A stretch of DNA of 64,000 bases from Lewinellaceae bacterium. GTDB lineage: Bacteria > Bacteroidota > Bacteroidia > Chitinophagales > Saprospiraceae. The notes under the pieces are model-generated. The model searched no databases and was not told where the DNA came from. It worked only from the letters and a program-made list of their open reading frames with translations. The translations under genes and the position numbers were made by a program. Position 1 is the stretch's first letter. Each line of letters starts with the position of its first letter. Below, piece by piece: positions 48,783 to 57,937 of the stretch. The stretch is taken from assembly GCA_020636435.1 (NCBI GenBank), contig JACJXX010000001.1:4543001-4607000 (forward strand), in the 5' to 3' direction.

Positions 48783-51275
48783 TTAATAATTGCCGGAAGG
48801 CTTTAATTCCTTCTGAAGGAAGTCGAAGTTCCTAAATCGGCTTCTAATCTCAGTGCCAACCGAAGATCTGCTGTTTTCAAAGCGGCAACCGTTCATGATA
48901 GCATCGCAGACACCTTTAGAGTCAACCGAGAGGTCATTGTACACGCCGCTGCCCCGGATATAGGCGACGTTGGCAACGAAAACGCAGTTTCTTAAATTGG
49001 GAACAGCCTTGCCGTATTCCGCTCTGTTGAACATGCCGGCACCATAAGCAGCCTCATTTTCTTCGAAGAGGCAATTAGTAAATTTAGGCCTGCATATACC
49101 ATTATTGCCATCATTGAATACGGCACCACCATCAACTTCTGATAAGTTGCGGATGAACTTGCAGTTTTCAATGGAGGGTTCGCAAGTACCATTACTGGCG
49201 AAATTGTAAAGGCCGGCGCCTTCGCGGGCGATATTGTACATGAAAATGCAGTTTCGGATGATAGGGCTGGAGTTGCCGTTGCTGGCGTCATTGAACCAGC
49301 CAGCACCTTTATGGTGCAGCGGGTTATGAGAAGCAGAACCAGCAGCAGAGCCACCCATGACTACGAAACCATCCACTACTGTAGAATTGCTGGCGTTCTT
49401 AGTATATATTACAGTGTAGGCGTTATCATCTTTGGTGGGCTGTCCAATCTCACCACTGAGGATGGTAAGATTTTTCAAAACGTCTCTTTGTTCCTTGGAA
49501 GATTCGTAGCCGGCAAAGCCACCATATACCTTCATACCACCGGGAATAACAAAAGACTTGGTACGGTTGCTGTCTTTAGTGGTGAAATACTTACCGAAAG
49601 CTACCCAAATTTCACTTCCGGGCTTGGCGCATAGTAGTGCTTCTTGTAGGTTATCCGTTGCTTGTTCCCAGGAAGAACCGTTGCCATAACCACCCTTTTT
49701 AACGAAAATCACTCTTCCACAGCTGATAATAGATTTATTTTTTCTCCTATGGCTTTTTTCTTCAGCAATCATTTTCGTGTTCTTAAGATTAATCTCGGGA
49801 AATTCCCACCCTGGAGCCAAAGCCATCGCCGTATCAAAATACAATTCCGCTTTCTGAAATTCATTTAACTTCGAAGCGGCAATTCCCAACTCATTGTAGG
49901 CATAACTGGCGGAAGGCTCAATTTCGACGGATTCCTTTAAACTGTCTATTGCGGATTGCCAATCTGGACTGGCCACATAGTGCTGGGCAAGCCCATGGAG
50001 AAACAACTGCTTGCTGGCAATAGTACGGTACAAAAAATGGCCCGGAGGTATTAAGCTCCTGGCTACTCTCAATTCTTTTATTGCTTTTCCACAATCCGCA
50101 GGTAAAATGCTGCTATGCCCCTCGTAGATGTATTTCAATAAAATCTCGCCAGATTTCCTTAACAACTCATTGATCAAACGGGCCAGCATTTTTTCTTTAT
50201 TTTTCCGGTGCAGGGAATCGGATGGATACTGCTGGAAATAATGATTAGCACAATCGTCAGCCGGAGCAATCAGATTCCCTTTTTCTAGGCATTGGTGAAA
50301 TTTCTTTAATACCTCTTCAGGAGAAAGCCGTAACAGGTTATCGACATTTGGAGAAAAATCGGGTGCGTTTGACGGAGGATGCTGCTCAAATGGCGCTGGC
50401 CTATGAAATCGTTTGTTGTTCCCTTTTTCTGTTAAAGCAAGCCCCTTCTCCATTTCAGGGCACATCAATACAACCTTCAAAGGGTCTCCATTGGTAACAG
50501 GAGTTTGCTGTCTCCCCGTTTTTTCTGATACCTCGTCCAGGAGATAACGCCTCAGTTCCTCCACCTCAAGGAAATTATCGTGATTAGCATCAGCGTGGCC
50601 AGATAACCCTTTTAGCAAGCAGTAGGTGAAAACACCATGATTCAGTTCAGATTTCTCCTGGGACAATTGATTCGGGGTACAAGAAAGAAACAATACTTCC
50701 TTATCAAAGAGATTAAGCAACAGAGAAGCCGTATTACTTGGCCCTCTCGTGTTGCGCTCCGCCAGTTTGCCCGCCCGGCAGGCATCAATAAAAAGGATCA
50801 CTTCCGATTCCTTTCCTTCAACGTAACTTGCGATCATTGATTTCAAGTCGTCAATGCGAAGAGAAGCTATGAGGTAATTATGAGGAGGCGTGTCATGTGT
50901 AAGAAGAAATCCAGGCTGGTTGACTAGGGCGGATTCACAATCGCCGTGGCCGGAAAAGTAGAAAATGATCGTGTCCCCCTGATCAGAATCGATCAAAACA
51001 TCATAAAGGGCATTCAGTAAAGTGTCGGAATTGGCTTGTTCATTGGTTAGCGTAACCAGTCTGGCTTTGGGGAAAGTAATATCTATGTATTCACTGAATG
51101 CTTCTGCATCCCGGTCGGCAAAACTCAGGTCGTTTATATTTCTGTAATCAGAAATGCCAACAATAACGGCGTAGACATTACCTCCGGCGACTTTTGGAAT
51201 TTCCTTTTGTGCATAAGTATTCACGCCCATAGCCAGGCAGAGAATAAAGCCAATTAGGAAAGTTGGGGTTTTCAT
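48783..51275 (-). CDS. Exported caspase-family protein with TPR and right-handed beta-helix
   Basis: The 830-residue protein has a signal peptide (MKTPTFLIGFILCLAMGVNTYA), a C14 caspase-like domain (about 28-270) with His110 (FYFSGHGD) and Cys166 (FIDACRAGK), an EF-hand-like loop (DANHDNFLEVEE), a linker, TPR-like helices (about 400-490) and a C-terminal beta-helix with Pmp-like/choice-of-anchor Q repeats (about 515-800; VVDGFVVMGG, IRNCIFMYN, FTNCLFEENEAAYGAGMF). The caspase part should be a Cys protease acting outside the cytoplasm. Its base composition is AT-richer than its neighbours, and it lacks a T9SS domain. Transfer is likely. Confidence 0.85.
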   Translation of the reverse strand: MKTPTFLIGFILCLAMGVNTYAQKEIPKVAGGNVYAVIVGISDYRNINDLSFADRDAEAFSEYIDITFPKARLVTLTNEQANSDTLLNALYDVLIDSDQGDTIIFYFSGHGDCESALVNQPGFLLTHDTPPHNYLIASLRIDDLKSMIASYVEGKESEVILFIDACRAGKLAERNTRGPSNTASLLLNLFDKEVLFLSCTPNQLSQEKSELNHGVFTYCLLKGLSGHADANHDNFLEVEELRRYLLDEVSEKTGRQQTPVTNGDPLKVVLMCPEMEKGLALTEKGNNKRFHRPAPFEQHPPSNAPDFSPNVDNLLRLSPEEVLKKFHQCLEKGNLIAPADDCANHYFQQYPSDSLHRKNKEKMLARLINELLRKSGEILLKYIYEGHSSILPADCGKAIKELRVARSLIPPGHFLYRTIASKQLFLHGLAQHYVASPDWQSAIDSLKESVEIEPSASYAYNELGIAASKLNEFQKAELYFDTAMALAPGWEFPEINLKNTKMIAEEKSHRRKNKSIISCGRVIFVKKGGYGNGSSWEQATDNLQEALLCAKPGSEIWVAFGKYFTTKDSNRTKSFVIPGGMKVYGGFAGYESSKEQRDVLKNLTILSGEIGQPTKDDNAYTVIYTKNASNSTVVDGFVVMGGSAAGSASHNPLHHKGAGWFNDASNGNSSPIIRNCIFMYNIAREGAGLYNFASNGTCEPSIENCKFIRNLSEVDGGAVFNDGNNGICRPKFTNCLFEENEAAYGAGMFNRAEYGKAVPNLRNCVFVANVAYIRGSGVYNDLSVDSKGVCDAIMNGCRFENSRSSVGTEIRSRFRNFDFLQKELKPSGNY

Positions 51276-51552
51276 ACTTCATCATTTAAGCCGCATTGCT
51301 GAAAATTACAGTTTCCAGGGAAAATTCTCCGCTTATTCCTCCTCTATAGTACCATAAAGCTACTCTTTGCGCTAATTCTGACAGGAGTAGATAAAGGTAA
51401 CGAAATTTTCTTCAATATCAACATTCCATTCTTGTCCAAATAAGCCTCAAAACAACGCTATCTTTAAAAAACCGGGCCAATCCAATGAGAACGATGTCGG
51501 GCAAATTCCTGATCCTGCTTTGCTTGCCTCTATGAATATTTGCGGGCTTTTA
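51276..51552. other. AT-rich spacer upstream of the caspase gene
   Basis: The 277-base gap must hold the caspase-gene promoter on the minus strand. I see no reliable -7/-33 pair, no repeat array and no gene. Confidence 0.4.
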
Positions 51553-52386
51553 TCAACACTGTCTTATCGAAAGTTTACCGAGTTTGCTGCGTCTTAAATG
51601 GCAAAGCAGCCTTAATTCATTGCGCAAGTTGCGGCTGAACGCCTGCAGGCGGAAAACGATAAATGTCTTTTCGAGCAAGTCGATGTAACGCTGTACCGTG
51701 GAAATATCGCTGCTCACCACCTCCGCCAGTTTGTTGTAGGAGACTTCCGAGCCGACCTGAAAGGCCAGCGCCTTCAGCAATTTGTCAAGCAGTTCCGGTT
51801 TCCGCAACTCCTGAAACGTGAAGATGTCTTTATACAAATAACTGGTGGCCAATTGGTTCAGAACCTCCCGTTCCTGCCCGGCATTGAGCACTACTTCCGG
51901 GTACATCCCAAAGAGAAGGCGGGAGTGCAGATGGCGTTCTTCTTCAAAGGCGCCGTGGTGGCCAGCCAACTCCTCAACCGAGAATGGAAGCAGGGTGTAT
52001 TCCCACTTGCGCCCGGTAAGCGGCTCGTTGATCTGATTGGCCAATTCAAAGGAGGAGGAACCGCTCACCAGCAGCCGCACCGATTTGATCTGGTCCAGGA
52101 TGATCTTGAGCGTCAATCCGATGTTTTTAACGCGCTGGGCTTTGTCGATCAGGATCAAATCCGCGTTCCCTACCATGTGTTGCAAACTTGGAAGGGTTTG
52201 CATTTCCAGCCTGGCCCGCACGGCCGCATCGTCACAATCCAATCGCTGCACCCTTAATTTACTGTTCCGCACGACCTCATCCAGGATGGTAGACTTCCCG
52301 GACTGGCGCGGCCCCATCAGAATAACGGCCTTACCTGGCGAAAGCCTGGATTCGACCGTTTTATATAAGACCCGGTCAACGTACAT
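51553..52386 (-). pseudogene. Truncated AAA+ ATPase (DUF4143-type), probably decayed
   Basis: The 277-residue frame has Walker A GPRQSGKST and the start of the DUF4143 part (AFQVGSEVSYNKLAEVVSSDISTVQRYIDLLEKTFIVFRLQAFSRNLRNEL). The family is normally about 370-400 residues; here it ends abruptly after LRNEL with an unrelated tail (RLLCHLRRSKLGKLSIRQC). The Walker B, usually LIIDEAQ, reads LILIDKAQ with Lys for the catalytic Glu. Both point to decay. The intact gene would be a P-loop ATPase often linked to mobile or toxin-antitoxin-like loci. Confidence 0.7.
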
Positions 52387-52474
52387 GGAAATGGTTTTGC
52401 ATAAAAATATTAGTATTTTTCTTGTTTACAGCCTGGAAAATCACCCTGGTCAGTCAGTATGCTGATCCGGCGCT

Positions 52475-52513
52475 TTTATCGGGCAGCTGAACCCGGCGCT
52501 GACCCCGGCTTGT
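52475..52513 (+). pseudogene. Fragment of a T9SS cargo gene
   Basis: About 38 bases here read as IGQLNPALTP in one frame and match 48428-48465 of the upstream T9SS cargo gene with only a few mismatches. No start, sorting domain or further homology is seen. It looks like a remnant of a paralogue or of a duplication that carried the caspase/ATPase patch between the two copies. Confidence 0.5.
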
Positions 52514-52522
52514 CTCGTCCTA

Positions 52523-52567
52523 AAATAAGTTTAGATCCAAAGGGGCAGTACTGAAATAAGTTTAGAT
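52523..52567 (+). repeat. 14-bp direct repeat
   Basis: AAATAAGTTTAGAT occurs at 52523-52536 and 52554-52567, 31 bases start to start, just past the T9SS fragment. Short direct repeats of this kind can be insertion-sequence scars or regulator sites; the neighbouring decay favours the former. Two CCAT-type 8-bp units follow (52568-52583). Confidence 0.45.
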
Positions 52568-52669
52568 GTAGCCATCCAACCATGCCCACCTACTCTGAGA
52601 GAGCAGCGCTCTTTGATTTTCCAGATTTCCGGCTTACATTTATGTTCTACCCAATCCATCGGCCCAACC

Positions 52670-54124
52670 ATGACACCAGATAAGTACATCAAGAATTACA
52701 TCGACGGCGCGCTGGCGCCGGCTATCTCCGGGCAGTACCTGGACAATTACAACCCGGCCACCGGCAAAGTGTACAGCCACCTGCCCGATTCGGATGGCCA
52801 TGACGTGCAGCGCGCGGTGGAAGCCGCCGAGCGCGCTTACCGGGAATGGTCGATGGCGGAGCCGCGCACGCGGTTCCGCTTGCTGATGCGCATTGCCGAC
52901 ATCATCGAGCAGAACATGGAAGCCTTTGCCCGGGCGGAGACGATGGACAGCGGCAAGCCACTGTCCATGTCGATGAGCGTTGACATTCCCCGGGCGCAGT
53001 CCAATTTTCGTTTTTTTGCGACATCCGTAATGCAGTTCGGTTCCGAGTCGCACCATTCGGCGGGAGAATCCATCAACTTCACGCTGCGCCAGCCCTTGGG
53101 GGTGGTGGGTTGTATTTCTCCCTGGAACCTGCCGCTCTACCTTTTCACCTGGAAGATCGCCCCGGCCCTGGCTACGGGCAACTGCGTAGTGGCCAAGCCA
53201 TCGGAGCTGACGCCTATGACCGCCTACCTGCTTTCCAAGGCCTGCATCGAGGCGGGGCTGCCGGCAGGGGTGCTCAATATCGTCCACGGGCTTGGCCCCA
53301 AAGCCGGGCAGGCCATCGTGGAGCATCCGAAAGTGAAGGCCATTTCCTTCACCGGAGGAACCTCCACCGGCCAGCAGATCGCCCGGACGGCGGCGCCGGT
53401 ATTCAAGAAACTTTCACTGGAGCTGGGGGGCAAGAACCCCAATATCATCTTTGCCGACTGCAATTTCGACGAGATGATGGTCAACACCTTGCGGTCGTCC
53501 TTCTCCAACAACGGGCAAATCTGCCTGTGCGGCTCCCGTATTTATGTGGAGCGCCCCCTCTACGAGCAGTTCCGGGAGGAACTGGTCAAACGCACCCAGT
53601 TCCTGAAAGTAGGCGACCCTTTCTCTACCGTGGCCGACCTGGGCGCGCTGGTGTCCCAACAACACCTGGAAAAGGTGCAGAGCTATCTTTCTCTGGCGGA
53701 GGTGGAGGGCGGCACCATCCTCTGCGGCGGCAACCGGCTGGAGATGCAGGGAGAGTTCGAGGGCGGTTATTTCCTGCGCCCGGCGGTGATCGAGGGGCTG
53801 CCGCTGGAGTGCCGCACCAACCAGGAAGAGATTTTTGGCCCGGTGGTGACCATCGCTCCCTTTGACACCGAGGAGCAGGCCCTGGCCCTGGCCAACGGCA
53901 CCCGTTACGGCCTTTCGGCTACAGTCTGGACGCAGGATATTTCGCGCGCCAACCGGGTGGCGGAGCAGCTGCAGGCCGGCATTGTATGGGTGAACTGCTG
54001 GATGGTGCGCGACCTGCGCACACCCTTCGGCGGCGTCAAAAATTCCGGCGTCGGCCGGGAAGGCGGTTTCGAAGCCCTTCGCTTTTTCACAGAAGCCAAA
54101 AATGTTTGCATAAAATACGGTTAG
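52670..54124 (+). CDS. NAD-dependent aldehyde dehydrogenase (2-aminomuconate semialdehyde dehydrogenase-like)
   Basis: The 484-residue enzyme oxidises an aldehyde to an acid. It has ISPWNLPLYLFTWKIAPALA, the cofactor motif FTGGTSTG, the catalytic Glu in LELGGKNP and the catalytic Cys in GQICLCGSR. The ICLCGSR segment is close to aminomuconate/hydroxymuconate semialdehyde dehydrogenases (ALDH8 type), used in tryptophan breakdown, but no other pathway gene is nearby. The start at 52670 fits the family; the longer frame is unrelated in its first 19 codons. Confidence 0.9.
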   Translation: MTPDKYIKNYIDGALAPAISGQYLDNYNPATGKVYSHLPDSDGHDVQRAVEAAERAYREWSMAEPRTRFRLLMRIADIIEQNMEAFARAETMDSGKPLSMSMSVDIPRAQSNFRFFATSVMQFGSESHHSAGESINFTLRQPLGVVGCISPWNLPLYLFTWKIAPALATGNCVVAKPSELTPMTAYLLSKACIEAGLPAGVLNIVHGLGPKAGQAIVEHPKVKAISFTGGTSTGQQIARTAAPVFKKLSLELGGKNPNIIFADCNFDEMMVNTLRSSFSNNGQICLCGSRIYVERPLYEQFREELVKRTQFLKVGDPFSTVADLGALVSQQHLEKVQSYLSLAEVEGGTILCGGNRLEMQGEFEGGYFLRPAVIEGLPLECRTNQEEIFGPVVTIAPFDTEEQALALANGTRYGLSATVWTQDISRANRVAEQLQAGIVWVNCWMVRDLRTPFGGVKNSGVGREGGFEALRFFTEAKNVCIKYG

Positions 54125-54791
54125 CGCGCCAAATAAAACGCGTCTAACAATATGCAGTCAGTTTTTTGTTCTTTTTCGTAAGGCAATTAACATCTTTTCC
54201 ACTTCAAAAATGGGATTTCCACGCTGTTACCAACACCAGGCGGAGCATTCGTGTGGATATTTTTTATTCTCTCAAAATCCAACTTTTTAGTCTGATTTCT
54301 TGCCTTTTAGAACGATTATTCGCAACTTTGTATGTTAGACGGTAAGACGGGCTCAAGACGAGTTTTTCCAACCTAATTTCACAGATTGAACCACGGCGTC
54401 CTGCTTTTGCCCGCATGGCGCGATTGCTAGAGAAAACCATCGACTAATCTGCTTCTCCGCCACGCTCAGGCATCCAGGCGCAGAAGCGGTTAGCTATCCC
54501 AACTTGCAGAGTAGTAGCAACAGGGAATTTTTTTCCCTGAACGCAGGTATTAAGACGACAGGAAAACCCTGCATTCGGGTAGGCGGAATGAAGCCAATCT
54601 GAACCGGATGGTTATGTTTAGGCCCGCTACGCTCCAGCCAATTGGCCTGAATCTACCGATCGGCCGGTGGGCTATATGCCGAAAATGCTGAATATCAGGC
54701 AGTTTTGGCACTCAGTTTTGAACAACTTCTCCGCAGGAGGGTTTTGAATAGGCTATGAAGTAGACTACATACAATCTAAAAAGGCAGCAAG
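54125..54791 (+). ncRNA. Gene-free 0.67 kb with promoter-like site and strong hairpins (ncRNA candidate)
   Basis: No coding frame is supported. A TTG at about 54302 and CAACTTTG at about 54325-54333, separated by 20 bases, resemble Bacteroidota -33 and -7 boxes. Downstream are a stem GCTTCTCCGCC/GGCGCAGAAGC (54451-54487, one mismatch), a perfect CAGGGAA/TTCCCTG hairpin (54521-54539) and ACCC/GGGT near 54566-54581. It lacks the conserved blocks I know for RNase P RNA, tmRNA and SRP RNA. It could be a novel RNA, a long leader of the next gene or a relic. Confidence 0.35.
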
Positions 54792-55814
54792 ATGACTTAC
54801 AAAACCATTTTTTCCGGGCAGCTCGAATTTGGCAACGAGCGAAGCTTCGAACGCGTTCAACAGATGTTCGAGCACCGGGCCGAGAACTACTACCGGCTGG
54901 TCCTTCTGGTCAAACAAGAAGACATCTTCAATGAAGAGAACCTGACGCTGGAGATTCCCCGCCTCATCACCATGGCTACGGAAAAGGAATGGCGCAACAC
55001 CATTAACATGCTGGAGTTCATTGTCCAGTACGCCATTGCCGGCGACCTCAGCGCCTGGATGGTGGAAGAGGGCAAGATCATTGGCCATCGCCATATAGAA
55101 CCCAAGGGGGACAAAGCGGCGGTACAGGCTTTTCTACGGGGCCGGGAGTTGGTTAAGGAATCCGGAAAGGAAGCGGAGGCGATGAAAGCGCTCAGCCGCG
55201 CCATCGATAAATTTTCCCGCCACGCCAAAGCTTATGAGCGCCGGGGTTTCGTCAATTACCAGTTGCACAACTATAAAGACGCCCTCTACGATTATTCCAA
55301 GAGTATAGATATCAACCCCGATGCCGCCGAGCCTTTTCTGGGCAGGGCAATCGTGAAAATAACGCTGGAGGACTACGCCGGCGCCGTGCAAGACCTGGCT
55401 TCCGCCATTAAGGGTTCCATTCCCCTGCAGCCCATGTACTGGCAGTCTCGCCGGATAAAAGCCGATTGCCACCTGCACCTCGAAGAATATGAGAAGGCGG
55501 CCACGGAGCTAAAGTTTTTCACCAGGAGGGCCTTCACCCCCGATGACCCCAACTACCGCTGGCGCAAGCGGGCCTTCTTCAACTACGGCCGCGCCTTGCT
55601 GGAAACCGGCAAATATGCCGACTCCATTAAAGCCTTCGATGAAGCCATGAATATCGATGGCCCTGCCGATGAAATATCGGAGGCCGAACAACTGCTCTAC
55701 CGGGGCATGGCCCTGAAAAAGGCAGGCAAAGGGGGGTTTAAGAAAGATTGGGAAGAGGCCGCCAACCGCGGCTCCAAACGGGCAGCGGAACTGCTGGAGC
55801 AGGCTGCTGCCTGA
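54792..55814 (+). CDS. Cytoplasmic TPR protein
   Basis: The 340-residue protein has no signal peptide. The N-terminal 115 residues (MTYKTIFSGQLEFGNERSFE) are not recognised; TPR units fill the rest (AKAYERRGFVNYQLHNYKDALYDYSKSIDINPDAAEPF and FFNYGRALLETGKYADSIKAFDEAM). It probably mediates protein contacts. The 0.67-kb upstream stretch may be its leader. Confidence 0.8.
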   Translation: MTYKTIFSGQLEFGNERSFERVQQMFEHRAENYYRLVLLVKQEDIFNEENLTLEIPRLITMATEKEWRNTINMLEFIVQYAIAGDLSAWMVEEGKIIGHRHIEPKGDKAAVQAFLRGRELVKESGKEAEAMKALSRAIDKFSRHAKAYERRGFVNYQLHNYKDALYDYSKSIDINPDAAEPFLGRAIVKITLEDYAGAVQDLASAIKGSIPLQPMYWQSRRIKADCHLHLEEYEKAATELKFFTRRAFTPDDPNYRWRKRAFFNYGRALLETGKYADSIKAFDEAMNIDGPADEISEAEQLLYRGMALKKAGKGGFKKDWEEAANRGSKRAAELLEQAAA

Positions 55815-55838
55815 GAAAATTGCTCCTACTGAAAGTCC

Positions 55839-55874
55839 GATAGCCATCCCAAACCAGGTTTTGGGGTGGCTATC
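55839..55874 (+). terminator. Hairpin after the TPR gene
   Basis: GATAGCCATCCCAAA (55839-55853) pairs with 55860-55874 with one G-T position and a 6-base loop. The T-run after it is weak (GTGTTT), so it may be a processing or attenuation hairpin. Confidence 0.6.
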
Positions 55875-55955
55875 GTGTTTAAGGCAGCGCCATTTCTCAT
55901 ATAACTTCCCATGCGTTCATGCGTTATGTAGTAACGATCAAAAAACCAATCAACC

Positions 55956-57932
55956 ATGCCTTACCGCCTTTTACCGATACTGGCATTCCTGCTTAGTTTC
56001 AGCATTGGCGCTTCCGCCCAGCAATACCTGACCGAACGCGATGTATCGGGCAAAACCCTGAAACTCTACGAAGAAGCGCGGCAGCACCTCAATGCCGTCC
56101 GCAACGCCGAGGCATTGGAGGCCCTGGAAAAGGCGCTGCAAAAAGAGCCCGCCTTCATCGACGCCCGCCTGATGTACGCCGACCTCAATTTGCAGATGGA
56201 GCGTTACGTAGAGGCCGAACAATCCTTTGAAGCGGCGCTGGCCCTTGGCCCCGATTACGCGCCCCTGGCCTATTTTCTGTGCGCCCGGGCGGAATTTGAG
56301 CAGCAGAAATTTGAAGATGCCGTTGGCCACCTGGAACAATACCTCCAATCGGGAAAAGCCAAAGGCAGCCGGAAAACGGAAGCTGAACGCCTGCTGGCCA
56401 GCGCCCGCCTGGCCGCCGATGCCCGCAATAACCCCGTTCTTTTCAACCCCCAAAGCCTGGGGCCGGGCGTCAACACAGAACTGCCCGAGTATCTGCCCTC
56501 CCTTACCGCCGATGGAGAAAAACTGGTCTTTGTGCGGGTCGTTGGCCGGCAGGAGGATTTCTACCTCAGCCAAAAGAAAAACGGCCGGTGGGAAGAGGCC
56601 ATCCCTCTGGAAAACATCAACCACCCTCAATTGAGCGAGGGCGCCCAGAGCATCGCCGCCAACGGCAAGTCCATCGTATTCACCGCCTGTGAGCGAAAAG
56701 AAGGAATGGGGCGTTGCGACCTCTACATTGCCGAAATGAAAAACGGCCAGTGGCAGCCCGCCCGCAACCTGGGCAGCCCCATCAACACCAAAGGATGGGA
56801 ATCGCAGCCCTCCCTTTCCGCCGACGGCAACACGCTGTACTTCGTCAGCGACCGGCAGGGCGGGCAGGGGCTGATCGACCTCTGGGTGAGCCGAAAGGAT
56901 ACCGCCGGGCATTGGGGCGAACCCCAGAACCTGGGGCCAACCATCAACACCGCCGAACGGGAGCAAGCTCCATTCATCCACCCGGACGGGCAGACGCTGT
57001 ACTTCATGTCGGATGGCCACCCTGGCCTGGGCGGGTTCGATATTTACTTTTCCCGCCTCCAGCCCGATGGAAGTTGGGGCACCCCTCAAAACCTGGGCTA
57101 TCCCATCAATACCGAAGCCAACGAAGGCGCCTTCATCGTCAGCCTCGACGGGGCCACCGCCTATTTCTCCACCGACCGGGCCGGCGTGCTGGATAGCCTG
57201 ATGCCCGAAGACAGAAAACTGCTGCGCCGCGCTTCCGACATCTACAGCTTTGAGCTTTATCCGGAAGCCCGGCCGCAGCCGGTAACCTACGTGAAAGCCA
57301 TCGTCCGGGAGGCAGGCACGCGCCGCCCCCTCATTGCCGAAGTAGACTTTATAAAGCTGAAAAGCGGTCAGAGCCACGTACAGGCCCAAACCGATGAGGA
57401 GGGAGAATTCCTGGTGGTGCTGCCCATGGGCGAAGACTATGCCCTCAACGTCTCGAAACCCGGCTACCTGTTCCACTCGGAAAATTTTGCCCTGGCGGAA
57501 GCAAGCAGCCTCACCGAGCCCTTCCTGCTGGAGATAGAACTCTCCCCCATCTCCGAACCCACGGCCGGGGAGCCTGCCGCCAAGCCGGTCATTCTGAAGA
57601 ATGTGTTCTTCGAGACGGCCTCCGCCGCCCTGCGCCCGGAGTCCACCGCCGAGCTCACCCGCCTGAAGGATTTGCTGGAGGACAACCCCGGCCTGGCCAT
57701 CCGCATCAACGGCCATACCGATAATGTAGGCTCGGAGGAGGACAACCAACTGCTCTCGGAAAACCGGGCTAAGGCGGTTTATGATTTTCTGGTGGAAAAA
57801 GGGATTCCTGAAGAGCGGCTGCAGTACAAAGGCTACGGGGAAAGCAAGCCAATCGCCACCAACTATACGGCGGAAGGGCGGCAGCAGAACCGGAGGACGG
57901 AGTTTGAGGTGGTGCGGGAAGGCCGGCGTTAA
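55956..57932 (+). CDS. PorE-like OmpA-family protein (TPR, PD40 propeller, CRD, OmpA)
   Basis: The 658-residue protein has a signal peptide (MPYRLLPILAFLLSFSIGASA), TPR (about 30-140), a PD40 propeller (about 155-420; TLYFVSDRQGGQGLIDLWVS), a carboxypeptidase-regulatory-like domain (about 440-520) and an OmpA peptidoglycan-binding domain (about 545-658; NGHTDNVGSEEDNQLLSENRAKAVYDFL). This order and length match Porphyromonas gingivalis PorE, a type IX secretion component that binds the cell wall. There is no lipobox Cys, unlike PorE. Other T9SS core genes are not in the window. Confidence 0.85.
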   Translation: MPYRLLPILAFLLSFSIGASAQQYLTERDVSGKTLKLYEEARQHLNAVRNAEALEALEKALQKEPAFIDARLMYADLNLQMERYVEAEQSFEAALALGPDYAPLAYFLCARAEFEQQKFEDAVGHLEQYLQSGKAKGSRKTEAERLLASARLAADARNNPVLFNPQSLGPGVNTELPEYLPSLTADGEKLVFVRVVGRQEDFYLSQKKNGRWEEAIPLENINHPQLSEGAQSIAANGKSIVFTACERKEGMGRCDLYIAEMKNGQWQPARNLGSPINTKGWESQPSLSADGNTLYFVSDRQGGQGLIDLWVSRKDTAGHWGEPQNLGPTINTAEREQAPFIHPDGQTLYFMSDGHPGLGGFDIYFSRLQPDGSWGTPQNLGYPINTEANEGAFIVSLDGATAYFSTDRAGVLDSLMPEDRKLLRRASDIYSFELYPEARPQPVTYVKAIVREAGTRRPLIAEVDFIKLKSGQSHVQAQTDEEGEFLVVLPMGEDYALNVSKPGYLFHSENFALAEASSLTEPFLLEIELSPISEPTAGEPAAKPVILKNVFFETASAALRPESTAELTRLKDLLEDNPGLAIRINGHTDNVGSEEDNQLLSENRAKAVYDFLVEKGIPEERLQYKGYGESKPIATNYTAEGRQQNRRTEFEVVREGRR

Positions 57933-57937
57933 GAGGA

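Noticed and set aside
48783..51275. Caspase gene as a cytoplasmic abortive-infection effector
   Set aside because: It has a signal peptide and a beta-helix, and no cyclic-nucleotide, TIR or gasdermin partner is adjacent; the neighbouring ATPase is decayed.
54125..54791. RNase P RNA, tmRNA or SRP RNA
   Set aside because: I looked for the conserved GAGGAAAGTCC, tag-peptide/CCA-end and GGAAGGAAGCAGCC blocks and found none.
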